Assembly (NCBI GenBank): GCA_043822885.1
Contig: JBDRBI010000023.1
Location: forward strand, 1-27,069
From: Aadella sp043822885
GTDB taxonomy: Bacteria; Omnitrophota; Gorgyraeia; Tantalellales; Tantalellaceae
Length of the DNA stretch: 27,069 nt
Direction of reading: 5' to 3'
How positions within the stretch are numbered: position 1 is the first letter of the stretch; each line of letters starts with the position of its first letter. The notes under the pieces were generated by a model, which ran no database searches, was not told the origin of the DNA, and worked only from the letters and a program-made list of their open reading frames with translations. This document shows, in pieces, positions 1 to 7,293 of the stretch. A program made the position numbers and the translations under genes.

Positions 1-351
1 GGTATCTTCTCCCGTACGCGTTTTAAAAAGTTCACCCGAGACACCGACAATATCCCCTATATCCAGGCTTTTGAATATCTCGAACGCGTCATCCCCTATG
101 ACATCTTTACGAAAATATGCCTGCATTTTCCCCGTAAAATCCTTTATGTCCAGAAAAGCGCTTTTCCCATGCTCACGCCTGGCCATTATCCTGCCGGCGA
201 TATTTACCTTAAGCCCCTCTGAATATGCTTCCTTTACAGCCCCTATGTTCCTAATATCTGAAAACTCTTCGGCAAAAGGATTTACCCCTAATTCCTTCAG
301 TTTTTTCAAATTCGTATACCGCTGTTCTATCAGTTCGTTTCTTTCTTCCAT
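1..351 (-). CDS. lysS: Lysyl-tRNA synthetase, class II, N-terminal part (cut by window edge)
   Basis: Charges tRNA-Lys with lysine in the cytoplasm. The 117 visible codons encode the N-terminal helix (MEERNELIEQRYTNLKKL) and the start of the OB-fold anticodon-binding domain, including GRIMARREHGKSAFLDIKD, which matches the class II LysRS pattern. The catalytic domain lies beyond position 1. I chose the ATG at 351 because AAGGGA lies about 5 nt upstream and the protein then begins like its family. In-frame ATGs at 384 and 405 would add 11 or 18 residues; a GGAG sits only 2 nt before the one at 384. The gene is downstream of ligA on the same strand, separated by a 322-nt AT-rich gap with a large palindrome, so it may have its own promoter. 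Confidence 0.9.
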   Translation of the reverse strand, partial: MEERNELIEQRYTNLKKLKELGVNPFAEEFSDIRNIGAVKEAYSEGLKVNIAGRIMARREHGKSAFLDIKDFTGKMQAYFRKDVIGDDAFEIFKSLDIGDIVGVSGELFKTRTGEDT

Positions 352-514
352 AAAGTCCCTTTCGTGCTTATTTTTAAAGGGCATTTCTCCACGCCCTCGC
401 GGCATAGCAATAAAATATCACAATAATACCCTTTGCAAGGATTATATATGTTATATATGTTAATGTCAACGTAATTAGGGAAGATTGTGTAAAAGCAAGA
501 TTTCGTGCAGTTCC

Positions 515-576
515 TATGTATGTTTATATATGTTTATACTTATTTAAATATCTTTATGTATGTTTATATATGTTTA
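515..576. repeat. 22-nt direct repeat pair in AT-rich gap
   Basis: TATGTATGTTTATATATGTT followed by TA occurs at 515-536 and again at 555-576, a 40-nt period. A related word, TATATATGTTA, occurs at about 443-462. The stretch 385-577 has no convincing gene. The repeats lie between ligA and lysS and could include promoter-like or DNA-bending sequence for lysS, but I cannot assign a specific site. Confidence 0.6.
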
Positions 577-577
577 C

Positions 578-645
578 CCATGTTAACCTGACAGATCTAA
601 CCAGGTTAGCTAGCTAACCTGGTTAGATCTGTCAGGTTAACATGG
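578..645. repeat. 68-bp perfect palindrome of the same family as the RAYT-flanking repeats
   Basis: Every base from CCATGTTAACCTGACAGATC on the left arm pairs with the right arm, centred on GCTAGC at 611/612. The core TAACCAGGTTAGCTAGC, continuing to TAACCTGGTTA, also forms the hairpin of the two repeats flanking the transposase at 11560-12156. This copy differs in being symmetric: the TAACCTGACAGAT arm appears on both sides. It lies 28 nt downstream of the ligA stop codon, where its transcript would fold into a strong hairpin. The exact pairing is seen directly; mobilisation by the RAYT protein is inference. Confidence 0.9.
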
Positions 646-673
646 CAGGTATGAAATTTTTTGAACAAGTTTT

Positions 674-2656
674 TTATTTGATCAGTTTTAATAATTCTTC
701 TTCAGTGAAGATCTTTATGCCGAGCTTCTTGGCTTGAGTGAGCTTTGAGCCGGCTTTTTCTCCGGCAACCAGTATGTCTGTTGAGGGACCGACGCTTGAC
801 AGGACCTCTCCGCCTTCCTTCTCAACAAGTTTTTTGGCTTCCTGGCGTGTCGTTTTTTGAAGAGTACCGGTAAAAACTATTCTTTTTCCGGTTAATTTTC
901 CGATTTTCTTTTTCCATTTTTTTATAATGATCTCACTCTCTTTAAGTTTTTTTATCTCTTTTAGATTTTTTTTTCCGCTAAAAAAAGTTTTAATGCTTTT
1001 TGCTATTTCAGGGCCGATCTCTTTGATGAGCATAAGCTCTTCCTCTTTCGCGGACATGATATTTTCCAAGTTTCCGAATCTATCCGCGAGGACCGCGGCG
1101 ATATGTCTTCCCACGTTCCTTATACCCAAAGCAAAGATGAATCTGTCCAAAGAAATATCTTTCGCTTTTTTGATAGCATTTAGCAAATTATTTGTTTTCT
1201 TTTCTTTCCATCCTTCAAGGACCAAGAGCTCTTCTTTTTTCAGGCCGTATATGTCCGAAGTTCTTTTTATTATTCCGTTGTCAAAAAGCTGTTCCACGGT
1301 CTTATCCGAAAGACCTTCTATATCCGCCGCGTCCTTTGACGCGTAGTGAGATATCGCTTCTTTGACCTGAGCCGGACAGGAAAGGCCTGCCGGACATCTG
1401 TAAAAGACATCTTCTTTTTCGAGTGGAGTGCCGCAGCTGGGACAATTTTTCGGCATATGAAATGTTTTTTCACTGCCTGTACGTTTTTTTATAACAACCT
1501 CCGTTATGTAAGGTATTACATCTCCCGCCCTTTCCACTTTCACATAATCCCCTATCTTCACTCCGAGCCTCTCTACCTGATCCATATTGTGCAGCGTAGC
1601 ACGCGAAACGGTTACTCCGCTTATATCAACGCTCTGCAAAAACGCCAGCGGCGTCAAAACTCCGGTACGGCCTACCTGCACCACAATGTCTTCTACCCGG
1701 GTGATCTCTTTGCGCGCTTTAAACTTGTACGCAACGGCCCATTTGGGATTAGTTGTACGCATACCAAGTTTCGCCTGATGAAGAGTACTATCCACCTTGA
1801 TCACGATACCGTCGATCTCATAATCCAGATCATCCCTTTGAGTTTCCATATTGTGATGATACGCGATAGCTTCTTCTATTTTCCGGCAATATTTTGTTTT
1901 AGGGGATACCTGAAATTCGTAACTTTCGAGCACTTTGAGAGTTTCTTCCTGAGTAACAGGCATTTTATCCGTTAAGTCTAATATCCGGTAACAATACACA
2001 TGAAGTTTTCTCTCTCCCGTTATTTTGTGATCTAATTGACGCATAGAGCCTGCCGCAACATTACGCGGATTGGCAAAAGGCTCTTTCCCGTTCTTCACCT
2101 GCTGCTTGTTAAGTTCGTTAAAATCGCTTATATGCATTACAACTTCACCGCGCACCGCGATACGTTCGGGGGGATTTTTTGTTTTCAGCTTTAACGGGAT
2201 GTTCTTTATGGTTTTAAGATTCAGAGTAACGTCCTCGCCGATCATGCCGTTACCGCGGGTGGAACCTCTCACAAATTCACCGTCTTCATAAACAAGTTCT
2301 ATGCTTATGCCGTCAAGTTTAGGTTCGCACATGTACCCGACATCATCGCCCGCTTCTTTCCTGCAAGTCTTATCGAAACGCAAAGCCCCTTCTTCGTCAT
2401 TCACGCTTTCTAAACTCAGCATGGGCGCCGTATGTTTTACTTTGGAGAACTTGTCCGGGATGGGCGAACCCACCGTGCCTGTAGGAGAACCGCTTGAGGC
2501 ATACTCGGGATATTCTTTTTCTAACTTCTTCAGTTCTTTGATGAGAACATCATACGCTTCATCCGATATTTTAGGCGTTCCTTCGGCATAATAAAGCACA
2601 TTATGCTTTATTATTTGTTTTCTAAGTTCGTCTATTTTCTTTTTGATATTATCCAT
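674..2656 (-). CDS. ligA: NAD+-dependent DNA ligase LigA
   Basis: Seals nicks in replication and repair, using NAD+ to form a ligase-AMP intermediate. The 660-residue length is normal. The adenylation lysine is K113 in the KLDG motif of EPKLDGISIELVYEDG. An OB fold follows, then a four-cysteine zinc finger (CPSCG...CPAGLSCPAQ) near residues 405-430, helix-hairpin-helix repeats, and a C-terminal BRCT domain beginning near LTGKRIVFTGTLQKTTRQEA. The ATG at 2656 gives the standard N terminus (MDNIKKKIDELRKQI), although no Shine-Dalgarno sequence is evident. It follows polX on the same strand after a 62-nt gap with a 28-bp palindrome, giving a small DNA-repair cluster. Confidence 0.97.
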   Translation of the reverse strand: MDNIKKKIDELRKQIIKHNVLYYAEGTPKISDEAYDVLIKELKKLEKEYPEYASSGSPTGTVGSPIPDKFSKVKHTAPMLSLESVNDEEGALRFDKTCRKEAGDDVGYMCEPKLDGISIELVYEDGEFVRGSTRGNGMIGEDVTLNLKTIKNIPLKLKTKNPPERIAVRGEVVMHISDFNELNKQQVKNGKEPFANPRNVAAGSMRQLDHKITGERKLHVYCYRILDLTDKMPVTQEETLKVLESYEFQVSPKTKYCRKIEEAIAYHHNMETQRDDLDYEIDGIVIKVDSTLHQAKLGMRTTNPKWAVAYKFKARKEITRVEDIVVQVGRTGVLTPLAFLQSVDISGVTVSRATLHNMDQVERLGVKIGDYVKVERAGDVIPYITEVVIKKRTGSEKTFHMPKNCPSCGTPLEKEDVFYRCPAGLSCPAQVKEAISHYASKDAADIEGLSDKTVEQLFDNGIIKRTSDIYGLKKEELLVLEGWKEKKTNNLLNAIKKAKDISLDRFIFALGIRNVGRHIAAVLADRFGNLENIMSAKEEELMLIKEIGPEIAKSIKTFFSGKKNLKEIKKLKESEIIIKKWKKKIGKLTGKRIVFTGTLQKTTRQEAKKLVEKEGGEVLSSVGPSTDILVAGEKAGSKLTQAKKLGIKIFTEEELLKLIK

Positions 2657-2681
2657 GATCAGTAAAAATAAAAATCATAGT

Positions 2682-2709
2682 GTAGGGGCAATTCATGAAT
2701 TGCCCCTAC
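2682..2709. repeat. 28-bp perfect palindrome between polX and ligA
   Basis: GTAGGGGCAATTCATGAATT followed by GCCCCTAC is its own reverse complement over all 28 bases. It starts 10 nt after the polX stop codon and ends 26 nt before the ligA start (in minus-strand order). Transcribed, it would form a GC-capped hairpin that could attenuate transcription or mark the polX transcript end; no U-run follows directly on the minus strand. Very similar palindromes are, from general knowledge, dispersed intergenic repeats in many bacterial genomes. Confidence 0.85.
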
Positions 2710-2718
2710 TTATTTATC

Positions 2719-4452
2719 CTACCGCACAAGCGCTTTCATCATCTTATCAAAACTATACGTATTAAGTACGTCGCTTTTCAGCAACCATCCGCGTCTTGCC
2801 GTTATTATTCCATATTTCATACACTTTAATTGGCCGACATCATGGGAGTCGGTGCTGATAACAAATTTCGCTCCCATTTCTTTAGCCCTCAGACAATTTA
2901 TATCATTAAGGTCTGTGCGGTCGCCGTGGGTATTTATTTCGAGGAATATATTTTTTTCTACGGCTTTTTTAAAGACTTTATCGAAATCGAGTTCCATGGG
3001 TTTTCGTTTTGTTATCAATCTGCCGGAGGGGTGCGCCAATACATTTACGTATTTATTATCCATTGCCTTCAGTATACGGCAGGTCTGATCGGCCCTATCA
3101 AGTGAAAATCTCGAATGTACCGCCGCTATTACGATATCCAGTTCTTTGAGCGCGTAATCTTCGAGATCGAGTTTCCCCTCGTCCAATATGTCAACTTCTA
3201 CTCCGGCCAATATCTTTATCCCGCTTACCGAAGAAGCGATCTTTCTTATTTCGTCTATCCGTTTTAAAAGCCTTGTTTCATCCATGCCTCCGGATATCTT
3301 TACATGTTTCGAATGATCGGTTATCCCTATATATTTATACCCCAGTTCTTTCGCAGCCGCTATCATTTCTTTAATATCCGAACGTCCGTCACTTTCGGTA
3401 GTATGTAGGTGCAGGTCGCCCTTTATATCCTTCCCATCAATAAGATCTTCCGGCAGCGCCTTTTTTACCGCCATCTCCACCTCTTTTCTGTCTTCCCTTA
3501 GTTCCGGAGGTATCCATTGCATATCGAGTTCGGAATAAAATTCTTCTTCCGTTCTTCCCGCGAGATATTTTTCTTTTCCGTTCGGGCTTATTTTAAAAAT
3601 ACCGTATTCGTTAATCTTGCGGTTAATTTTTTTAGCTCTTGCCCTTATCCTGATGTTATGCTGTTTTGATCCTGTAAAATACACTAAAGCCGCGCCGAAA
3701 CTTTCTTTTCCGATAACTCTTAGGTCCACTTGCCGGCCGTCTTTTAAGGATACGCTGGATTTAGTTTCTCCTTTAGCGATAATATTTTCTATGTCGGGAT
3801 ACTTGATGAAATGATCCATAGCTTTTTCTTTATTATCGGCTATCGCTAATATATCTATGTCGCCCACGGTCTCGGCGCCTCTTCTCAAACTTCCGGCTTT
3901 TTCTATCTTTTTGAAAACTTTGGATTCTTTAAGATATTTTATTATTTTGTCGGCGAGCTCGTCCGCTTCCGTAAGCAGCATACGTCCTTCTCTTTTTTTA
4001 AAATGTATTATGGATTCTATTATTTTTTTCTGGGTTTTTAGGCCCATCCCTTCTATTTTTTCCAAACGTCCTTCTACACAAGCCATCTCAAGGTCTTGCA
4101 CATTTTCTATCTCAAGTTCGTTTTTAAGTTTTTTAAGTTTTTTAGGCCCCAGGCCCGACAGGTCGAGCATATCAAGAAACCCTTTCGGGAATTCTTTCAT
4201 GAGATCAGCGTAATACTTAAGGGATCCTGTTCCCAATATTTCAATTATCTTGCTCTTTAGGTCTTTGCCTATGCCCGGTATGTCGTCGAGTTTGGAAGGG
4301 TCATTACTATATCTTTCGGATAGTTCTCTGGAAAGGCTTTTTATGTTCTGCGCGGCTGTCCGATAGGCTCTTACTCTGAAAATATTTTCTTCCCTTATCT
4401 CCAACGCATCGGCTATCTTCATGAACATATCGGCTATCTGTTTATTGGTCAT
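2719..4452 (-). CDS. polX: DNA polymerase/3'-5' exonuclease PolX (Pol beta-like core plus PHP domain)
   Basis: Family X polymerase for gap filling in base excision repair, with a metal-dependent PHP nuclease domain. The protein has 577 residues, about the usual 570. Residues 1-150 carry helix-hairpin-helix segments (DIPGIGKDLKSKI; LSGLGPKKLKKL; IEGMGLKTQKKI). The nucleotidyltransferase core has GSLRRGAETVGDIDILAI with D198 and D200, and the third aspartate D243 in QVDLRV. The PHP domain begins near residue 345 (GDLHLHTTESDG, H348 and H350) and includes GITDHS, AHPSGR and a late STDSH. The ATG at 4452 is 9 nt after the stop of the upstream PilZ gene and lacks a clear ribosome site, suggesting translational coupling. 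Confidence 0.96.
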   Translation of the reverse strand: MTNKQIADMFMKIADALEIREENIFRVRAYRTAAQNIKSLSRELSERYSNDPSKLDDIPGIGKDLKSKIIEILGTGSLKYYADLMKEFPKGFLDMLDLSGLGPKKLKKLKNELEIENVQDLEMACVEGRLEKIEGMGLKTQKKIIESIIHFKKREGRMLLTEADELADKIIKYLKESKVFKKIEKAGSLRRGAETVGDIDILAIADNKEKAMDHFIKYPDIENIIAKGETKSSVSLKDGRQVDLRVIGKESFGAALVYFTGSKQHNIRIRARAKKINRKINEYGIFKISPNGKEKYLAGRTEEEFYSELDMQWIPPELREDRKEVEMAVKKALPEDLIDGKDIKGDLHLHTTESDGRSDIKEMIAAAKELGYKYIGITDHSKHVKISGGMDETRLLKRIDEIRKIASSVSGIKILAGVEVDILDEGKLDLEDYALKELDIVIAAVHSRFSLDRADQTCRILKAMDNKYVNVLAHPSGRLITKRKPMELDFDKVFKKAVEKNIFLEINTHGDRTDLNDINCLRAKEMGAKFVISTDSHDVGQLKCMKYGIITARRGWLLKSDVLNTYSFDKMMKALVR

Positions 4453-4461
4453 ATTGCGCTA

Positions 4462-4848
4462 TTATCCGTTCTTTCCCTTAACAAAAGAAATTATGGCTTC
4501 TTTGTGTCCGTCGTCGATCTTGGTGATCTTTACTCCTATTTCATATTCTTTTTTGGAACGCTTATTGTTGTGTATTACTTCTCCCCGGACCTTCATGGGA
4601 GTTATCCGGCTTCTCCCTTCACCATCACGTCCTATTAAGGTAAAATCCATCGACAGTTTCGTCTTGGGGTCAAGTTCGTGTTCCGTTTTAAAGGCAAGAC
4701 CGCCTTCACTTAGATTGGTCATTATCCCGGACTCTTTTTTTTGCATCAGAAAAACACCTGCCGGTCCGTATAACGAATAATACAATATAAACTTCGCGGA
4801 CGCCCTTTCAAATTCGCGATTCTCCAATCCATTAAAATTATCTGACAT
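4462..4848 (-). CDS. PilZ domain protein with intact c-di-GMP signature
   Basis: Stand-alone PilZ protein of 128 residues, presumably a cyclic-di-GMP receptor. Both signature parts are visible: RxxxR at R11-R15 (REFER) and the (D/N)xSxxG motif at N45-G50 (NLSEGG). The beta-barrel continues through the VRGEVIHNN and YEIGVKITKID strands. Length and layout match the PilZ protein at 4953-5342, so the two are probably old paralogues. It lies between that gene (104-nt gap with a hairpin) and polX (9-nt gap). The output is unknown; PilZ proteins commonly act on motility, polysaccharide or surface machinery. Confidence 0.88.
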   Translation of the reverse strand: MSDNFNGLENREFERASAKFILYYSLYGPAGVFLMQKKESGIMTNLSEGGLAFKTEHELDPKTKLSMDFTLIGRDGEGRSRITPMKVRGEVIHNNKRSKKEYEIGVKITKIDDGHKEAIISFVKGKNG

Positions 4849-4861
4849 TTTAACTCCATGT

Positions 4862-4913
4862 TAAAATGCTCCCAAAGGACACGATGAACAAGAGTGTCCG
4901 TGGAGCCATTTTA
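4862..4913. other. Imperfect hairpin between the two PilZ genes
   Basis: On the plus strand TAAAATGCTCCCAAAGGACAC (4863-4882 region) is matched by GTGTCCGTGGAGCCATTTTA (4894-4913), leaving a loop of about 11 nt. The stem is about 20 bp with a few mismatches. It occupies half of the 104-nt space upstream of the second PilZ gene, within the presumed transcript. No U-run follows on the minus strand, so it reads better as a processing, stability or attenuation structure than as a terminator. Confidence 0.55.
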
Positions 4914-4952
4914 GCTCCTCAAATTTAAAGTCCTTCATACGTCAAAGAAATA

Positions 4953-5342
4953 TCAGTCCCTGCCCTCTACAAAAAACCTTATAATGCTTTTTTTCTCGTC
5001 ATCGACATGCGGGAACTCTACGCCTATGCGATATTCGCTCCGGCCGATCATTGCCGAGTTTTTCACTTCCCCTCTTACTATGATCTTTTCGTGTCTCGAT
5101 CCGGCAACAGGATCAGGGCTTATAAGAGTAAAGTTTATCTCCACTGTCGTACCCACAACTAAATTGTATTCTGTGACAAAAGCTGTTCCAGCTTCGCATA
5201 GATCCGTCATTATGGCGCCCTTACTGTCCACTCCAACCATACTCATCATTTCAGGCGGTCCGTACACTCTATATTTTAAAATAAATTTTGCGCCGGCACG
5301 AGGAAAACGCCTTCTTTCTTTACCCCCCATCCAAGTACTCAT
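4953..5342 (-). CDS. PilZ domain protein with altered signature (DxCxxG)
   Basis: A 129-residue stand-alone PilZ protein. The first half of the signature is intact: R11-R15 in ERRRFPRAGAKF. In the second half the usual serine is cysteine: D47-L-C49-E-A-G52. Strands such as VRGEVKNSAMIG and YRIGVEFPHVDDE align well with the neighbouring PilZ protein. Start choice is clear: AAGGAG, inside the last codons of the upstream gene, lies 5-6 nt before the ATG at 5342. The upstream stop is 2 nt away, so the two genes are translationally linked. Whether the Ser-to-Cys change weakens c-di-GMP binding cannot be told from sequence. Confidence 0.85.
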   Translation of the reverse strand: MSTWMGGKERRRFPRAGAKFILKYRVYGPPEMMSMVGVDSKGAIMTDLCEAGTAFVTEYNLVVGTTVEINFTLISPDPVAGSRHEKIIVRGEVKNSAMIGRSEYRIGVEFPHVDDEKKSIIRFFVEGRD

Positions 5343-5344
5343 TT

Positions 5345-6082
5345 TTACTCCTTTATTTTCAAGGTGCCCGAAAAATCGCTGAAATCAATTAGTTTACCGT
5401 CTTTATCGAAATTTATCATGTCTTTTCCGTAGAACCATACTTTGCCTATTACCTCACTTGGCTCGCCCATTACGTGAAGTGCATCCTCTTTACTTGATCC
5501 GATGAAAAGATATTCTTCCTTCTCTTCTTGTTCTCTTCCAGCTTCCCTGTCCCGGCGTTCAGATTTCGAAGAAATCTGCTGGGAGTCCTTCGTCCCTCGT
5601 CCTTCTCCCCTCGTCCCTCTCCCTTCTCTCTCTCCTAGCGGCTCTATCACTTCTATATCCGTGCATTCTTCTTTCTTGCATGCGTCTAAGACCATTTCTG
5701 TCAACTCGGCAAAGTCTTCATGTTTAACGAATAAAAAATCTACGACCGTTTCATTTCCATACTTATCCTTAAAACGCACGTACGGTTCTTCTGCCGGCAC
5801 TTTATTGAAAACACCCGTCAAAGCCTTATCATATTCTTCCCCGGAACTGCAAGCGGTACTCACCAAACTTCCTCCCGCTAAGGTTGATTCCCTCATACCT
5901 GCCAGTTCATAACAAGAATTTTCGTCTCTGACTTTCGCGACTACTCTTACATGGAATATCTTCTCACTTTCCGTGTTCAAGTCACATTCGTTTATAAGAT
6001 ACCAGTTTTCCGAAAAAGCTCTGGCTGAGAGATTCAATAAAAAAATGATCGTTGTGATAAACAAAAGTCTCGTTCTATTCAT
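5345..6082 (-). CDS. Exported protein with C-terminal BamE/SmpA-like segment and an in-frame low-complexity insert
   Basis: I do not recognise the family of the N-terminal part. Residues 1-24 look like a signal peptide (MNRTRLLFITTIIFLLNLSARAFS). Residues 25-145 are unassigned and contain five cysteines, so disulphides are possible. Residues 195-235 (IGSSKEDALHVMGEPSEVIG, KVWFYGKDMINFDKDGKLI) resemble the small BamE/OmlA fold pattern of G-pair turn, WxYG and IxFD-DGK. Between them, about residues 151-190 form an Arg/Glu/Gly-rich stretch encoded by GAAGGACGA-type repeats and a small palindrome, which looks like intergenic repeat DNA read in frame. The ATG overlaps the upstream stop codon (TAATG at 6082). 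Confidence 0.75.
   Translation of the reverse strand: MNRTRLLFITTIIFLLNLSARAFSENWYLINECDLNTESEKIFHVRVVAKVRDENSCYELAGMRESTLAGGSLVSTACSSGEEYDKALTGVFNKVPAEEPYVRFKDKYGNETVVDFLFVKHEDFAELTEMVLDACKKEECTDIEVIEPLGEREGRGTRGEGRGTKDSQQISSKSERRDREAGREQEEKEEYLFIGSSKEDALHVMGEPSEVIGKVWFYGKDMINFDKDGKLIDFSDFSGTLKIKE
5571..5640. repeat. Simple-word repeat tract inside a coding region
   Basis: The plus strand carries CAGATTTCGAAGAAATCTG (a 19-nt hairpin with 8-bp arms), then TCCTTCGTCCCTCGTCCTTC and further CTTCTCCCCTCGTCCCTCTC-type repeats. The same word family occurs between genes at 20429-20452 (TCGTCCTTCGTCCTTCGTCC). All of it is read in frame by the 5345-6082 gene. Confidence 0.7.
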
Positions 6083-7293
6083 TATGCGATCGTCTCGGCC
6101 CGATGCAAAGACCCGTCATCGAGAGAATCTTCCTGATACGTCAGGGCTTCCGTCAATTTGTCATCTGTTAAGAATCCGAGTTCTTTGAGAGCCTCGCCTA
6201 AAAGAACTCCTCTTCTCCACTGCATCTTGAGAGCTTTATCAAGCTGTTCTATAGTAACGATGTTCTTCTCGATCAAGATCTGTCCTAAAGGTCTGTATTT
6301 TTCCACTAAAGACTCATCATTACTGAAGACTTGAACCTGGAGATGATCGTCTTTTTTGACCATCCTTCTGTCCGCCAAATATTTACTTCCGGGTATCGTT
6401 TTTAAATACTGCTTTACTTCCGCGATCCTTTCGTTCAATTCAATAAGACTGTTGATCTGCTGATCGCTGTTTTTTATGACCAAAGCTACCGTAACGCTCA
6501 TGAGAGGGATCTTTCTCACCTTATTGGTCCTGTCTTTGGCTACTATATGCCGCTTTTTTCTGTCCTTCTCTGTGTAATGGAACGGTGTAATGGTATCGAA
6601 CATACATATAAACTGCTGGCATATCGCGTTATACTTTTCCGGTGTTGTGATGATGATAAAATCATCTCCGCCTATATGCCCGACAAAATCATTTTTGTTC
6701 CCGAGATTTCTTACGGAAGTACTGAGCATATATGCCGTCTGCATTATTACCCTATCACCCTTGAGATATCCGTATTTATCATTAAATGATTTAAAATTAT
6801 CTATGTCCACCTGCCCGGCAACAAAAGGCACATCGCTCATCATACGTTTTTTAAGCATGTCCTCTATCACGATCCCCCCGGGAAGCCCCGTAAGAGGACT
6901 TGCATAGAAACTTTGCTGAGACCTTTTAAAAGCGATCTCTATGCGTACTTTAAGTTCCAGAGGATCGGGAGGTTTTATAAGATAATCATCTACGCCATGC
7001 CTTAAGTCAAGAAGCTGCTCCCTAAGATGACGTTTATTGATCAGGATTATGACAGGTACATAAGCTGTCGCGAAATCTTCCTTAAGTAAACTACAGAACT
7101 CAAGCCGTTCCTTGTTCCCCGAAGATACATCTACGACCACTACATCCGGCTCTATTTTTATGACCTTGCTTATATCCGGTTCAAGAGCATTGTCAAAAAA
7201 AACTTTATATCCCCAACCGTCAAAACAAAATCTCAATATGCCTTGTAGACCCCTGTCATCTGTTAACGTTAATATTTTTAATGCTTTTTTCAT
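6082..7293 (-). CDS. Receiver-GGDEF-MshEN regulatory protein
   Basis: A 403-residue cytoplasmic three-domain signalling protein. The receiver domain (1-125) has the likely phospho-acceptor D55 (VVVVDVSS) and conserved K107 (LIKPPDP). The GGDEF domain (about 130-310) has the metal-site D163 but reads GGDDF at 208-212, and the I-site position reads NKND instead of RxxD, so cyclase activity is uncertain. Residues 335-387 hold two 24-residue motifs (LGxxL-x10-LxxxLxxQ) joined by exactly five residues, the layout known for the MshEN c-di-GMP-binding domain of type II secretion/pilus ATPases. I chose the ATG at 7293 because it starts the receiver fold cleanly; a TTG at 7329 would add 12 unlikely residues. 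It heads the run with the BamE-like and PilZ genes. Confidence 0.85.
   Translation of the reverse strand: MKKALKILTLTDDRGLQGILRFCFDGWGYKVFFDNALEPDISKVIKIEPDVVVVDVSSGNKERLEFCSLLKEDFATAYVPVIILINKRHLREQLLDLRHGVDDYLIKPPDPLELKVRIEIAFKRSQQSFYASPLTGLPGGIVIEDMLKKRMMSDVPFVAGQVDIDNFKSFNDKYGYLKGDRVIMQTAYMLSTSVRNLGNKNDFVGHIGGDDFIIITTPEKYNAICQQFICMFDTITPFHYTEKDRKKRHIVAKDRTNKVRKIPLMSVTVALVIKNSDQQINSLIELNERIAEVKQYLKTIPGSKYLADRRMVKKDDHLQVQVFSNDESLVEKYRPLGQILIEKNIVTIEQLDKALKMQWRRGVLLGEALKELGFLTDDKLTEALTYQEDSLDDGSLHRAETIA

Noticed and set aside
1346..1975. 209-codon plus-strand frame opposite ligA
   Set aside because: It lies fully antisense to the conserved ligase gene and has no family features.
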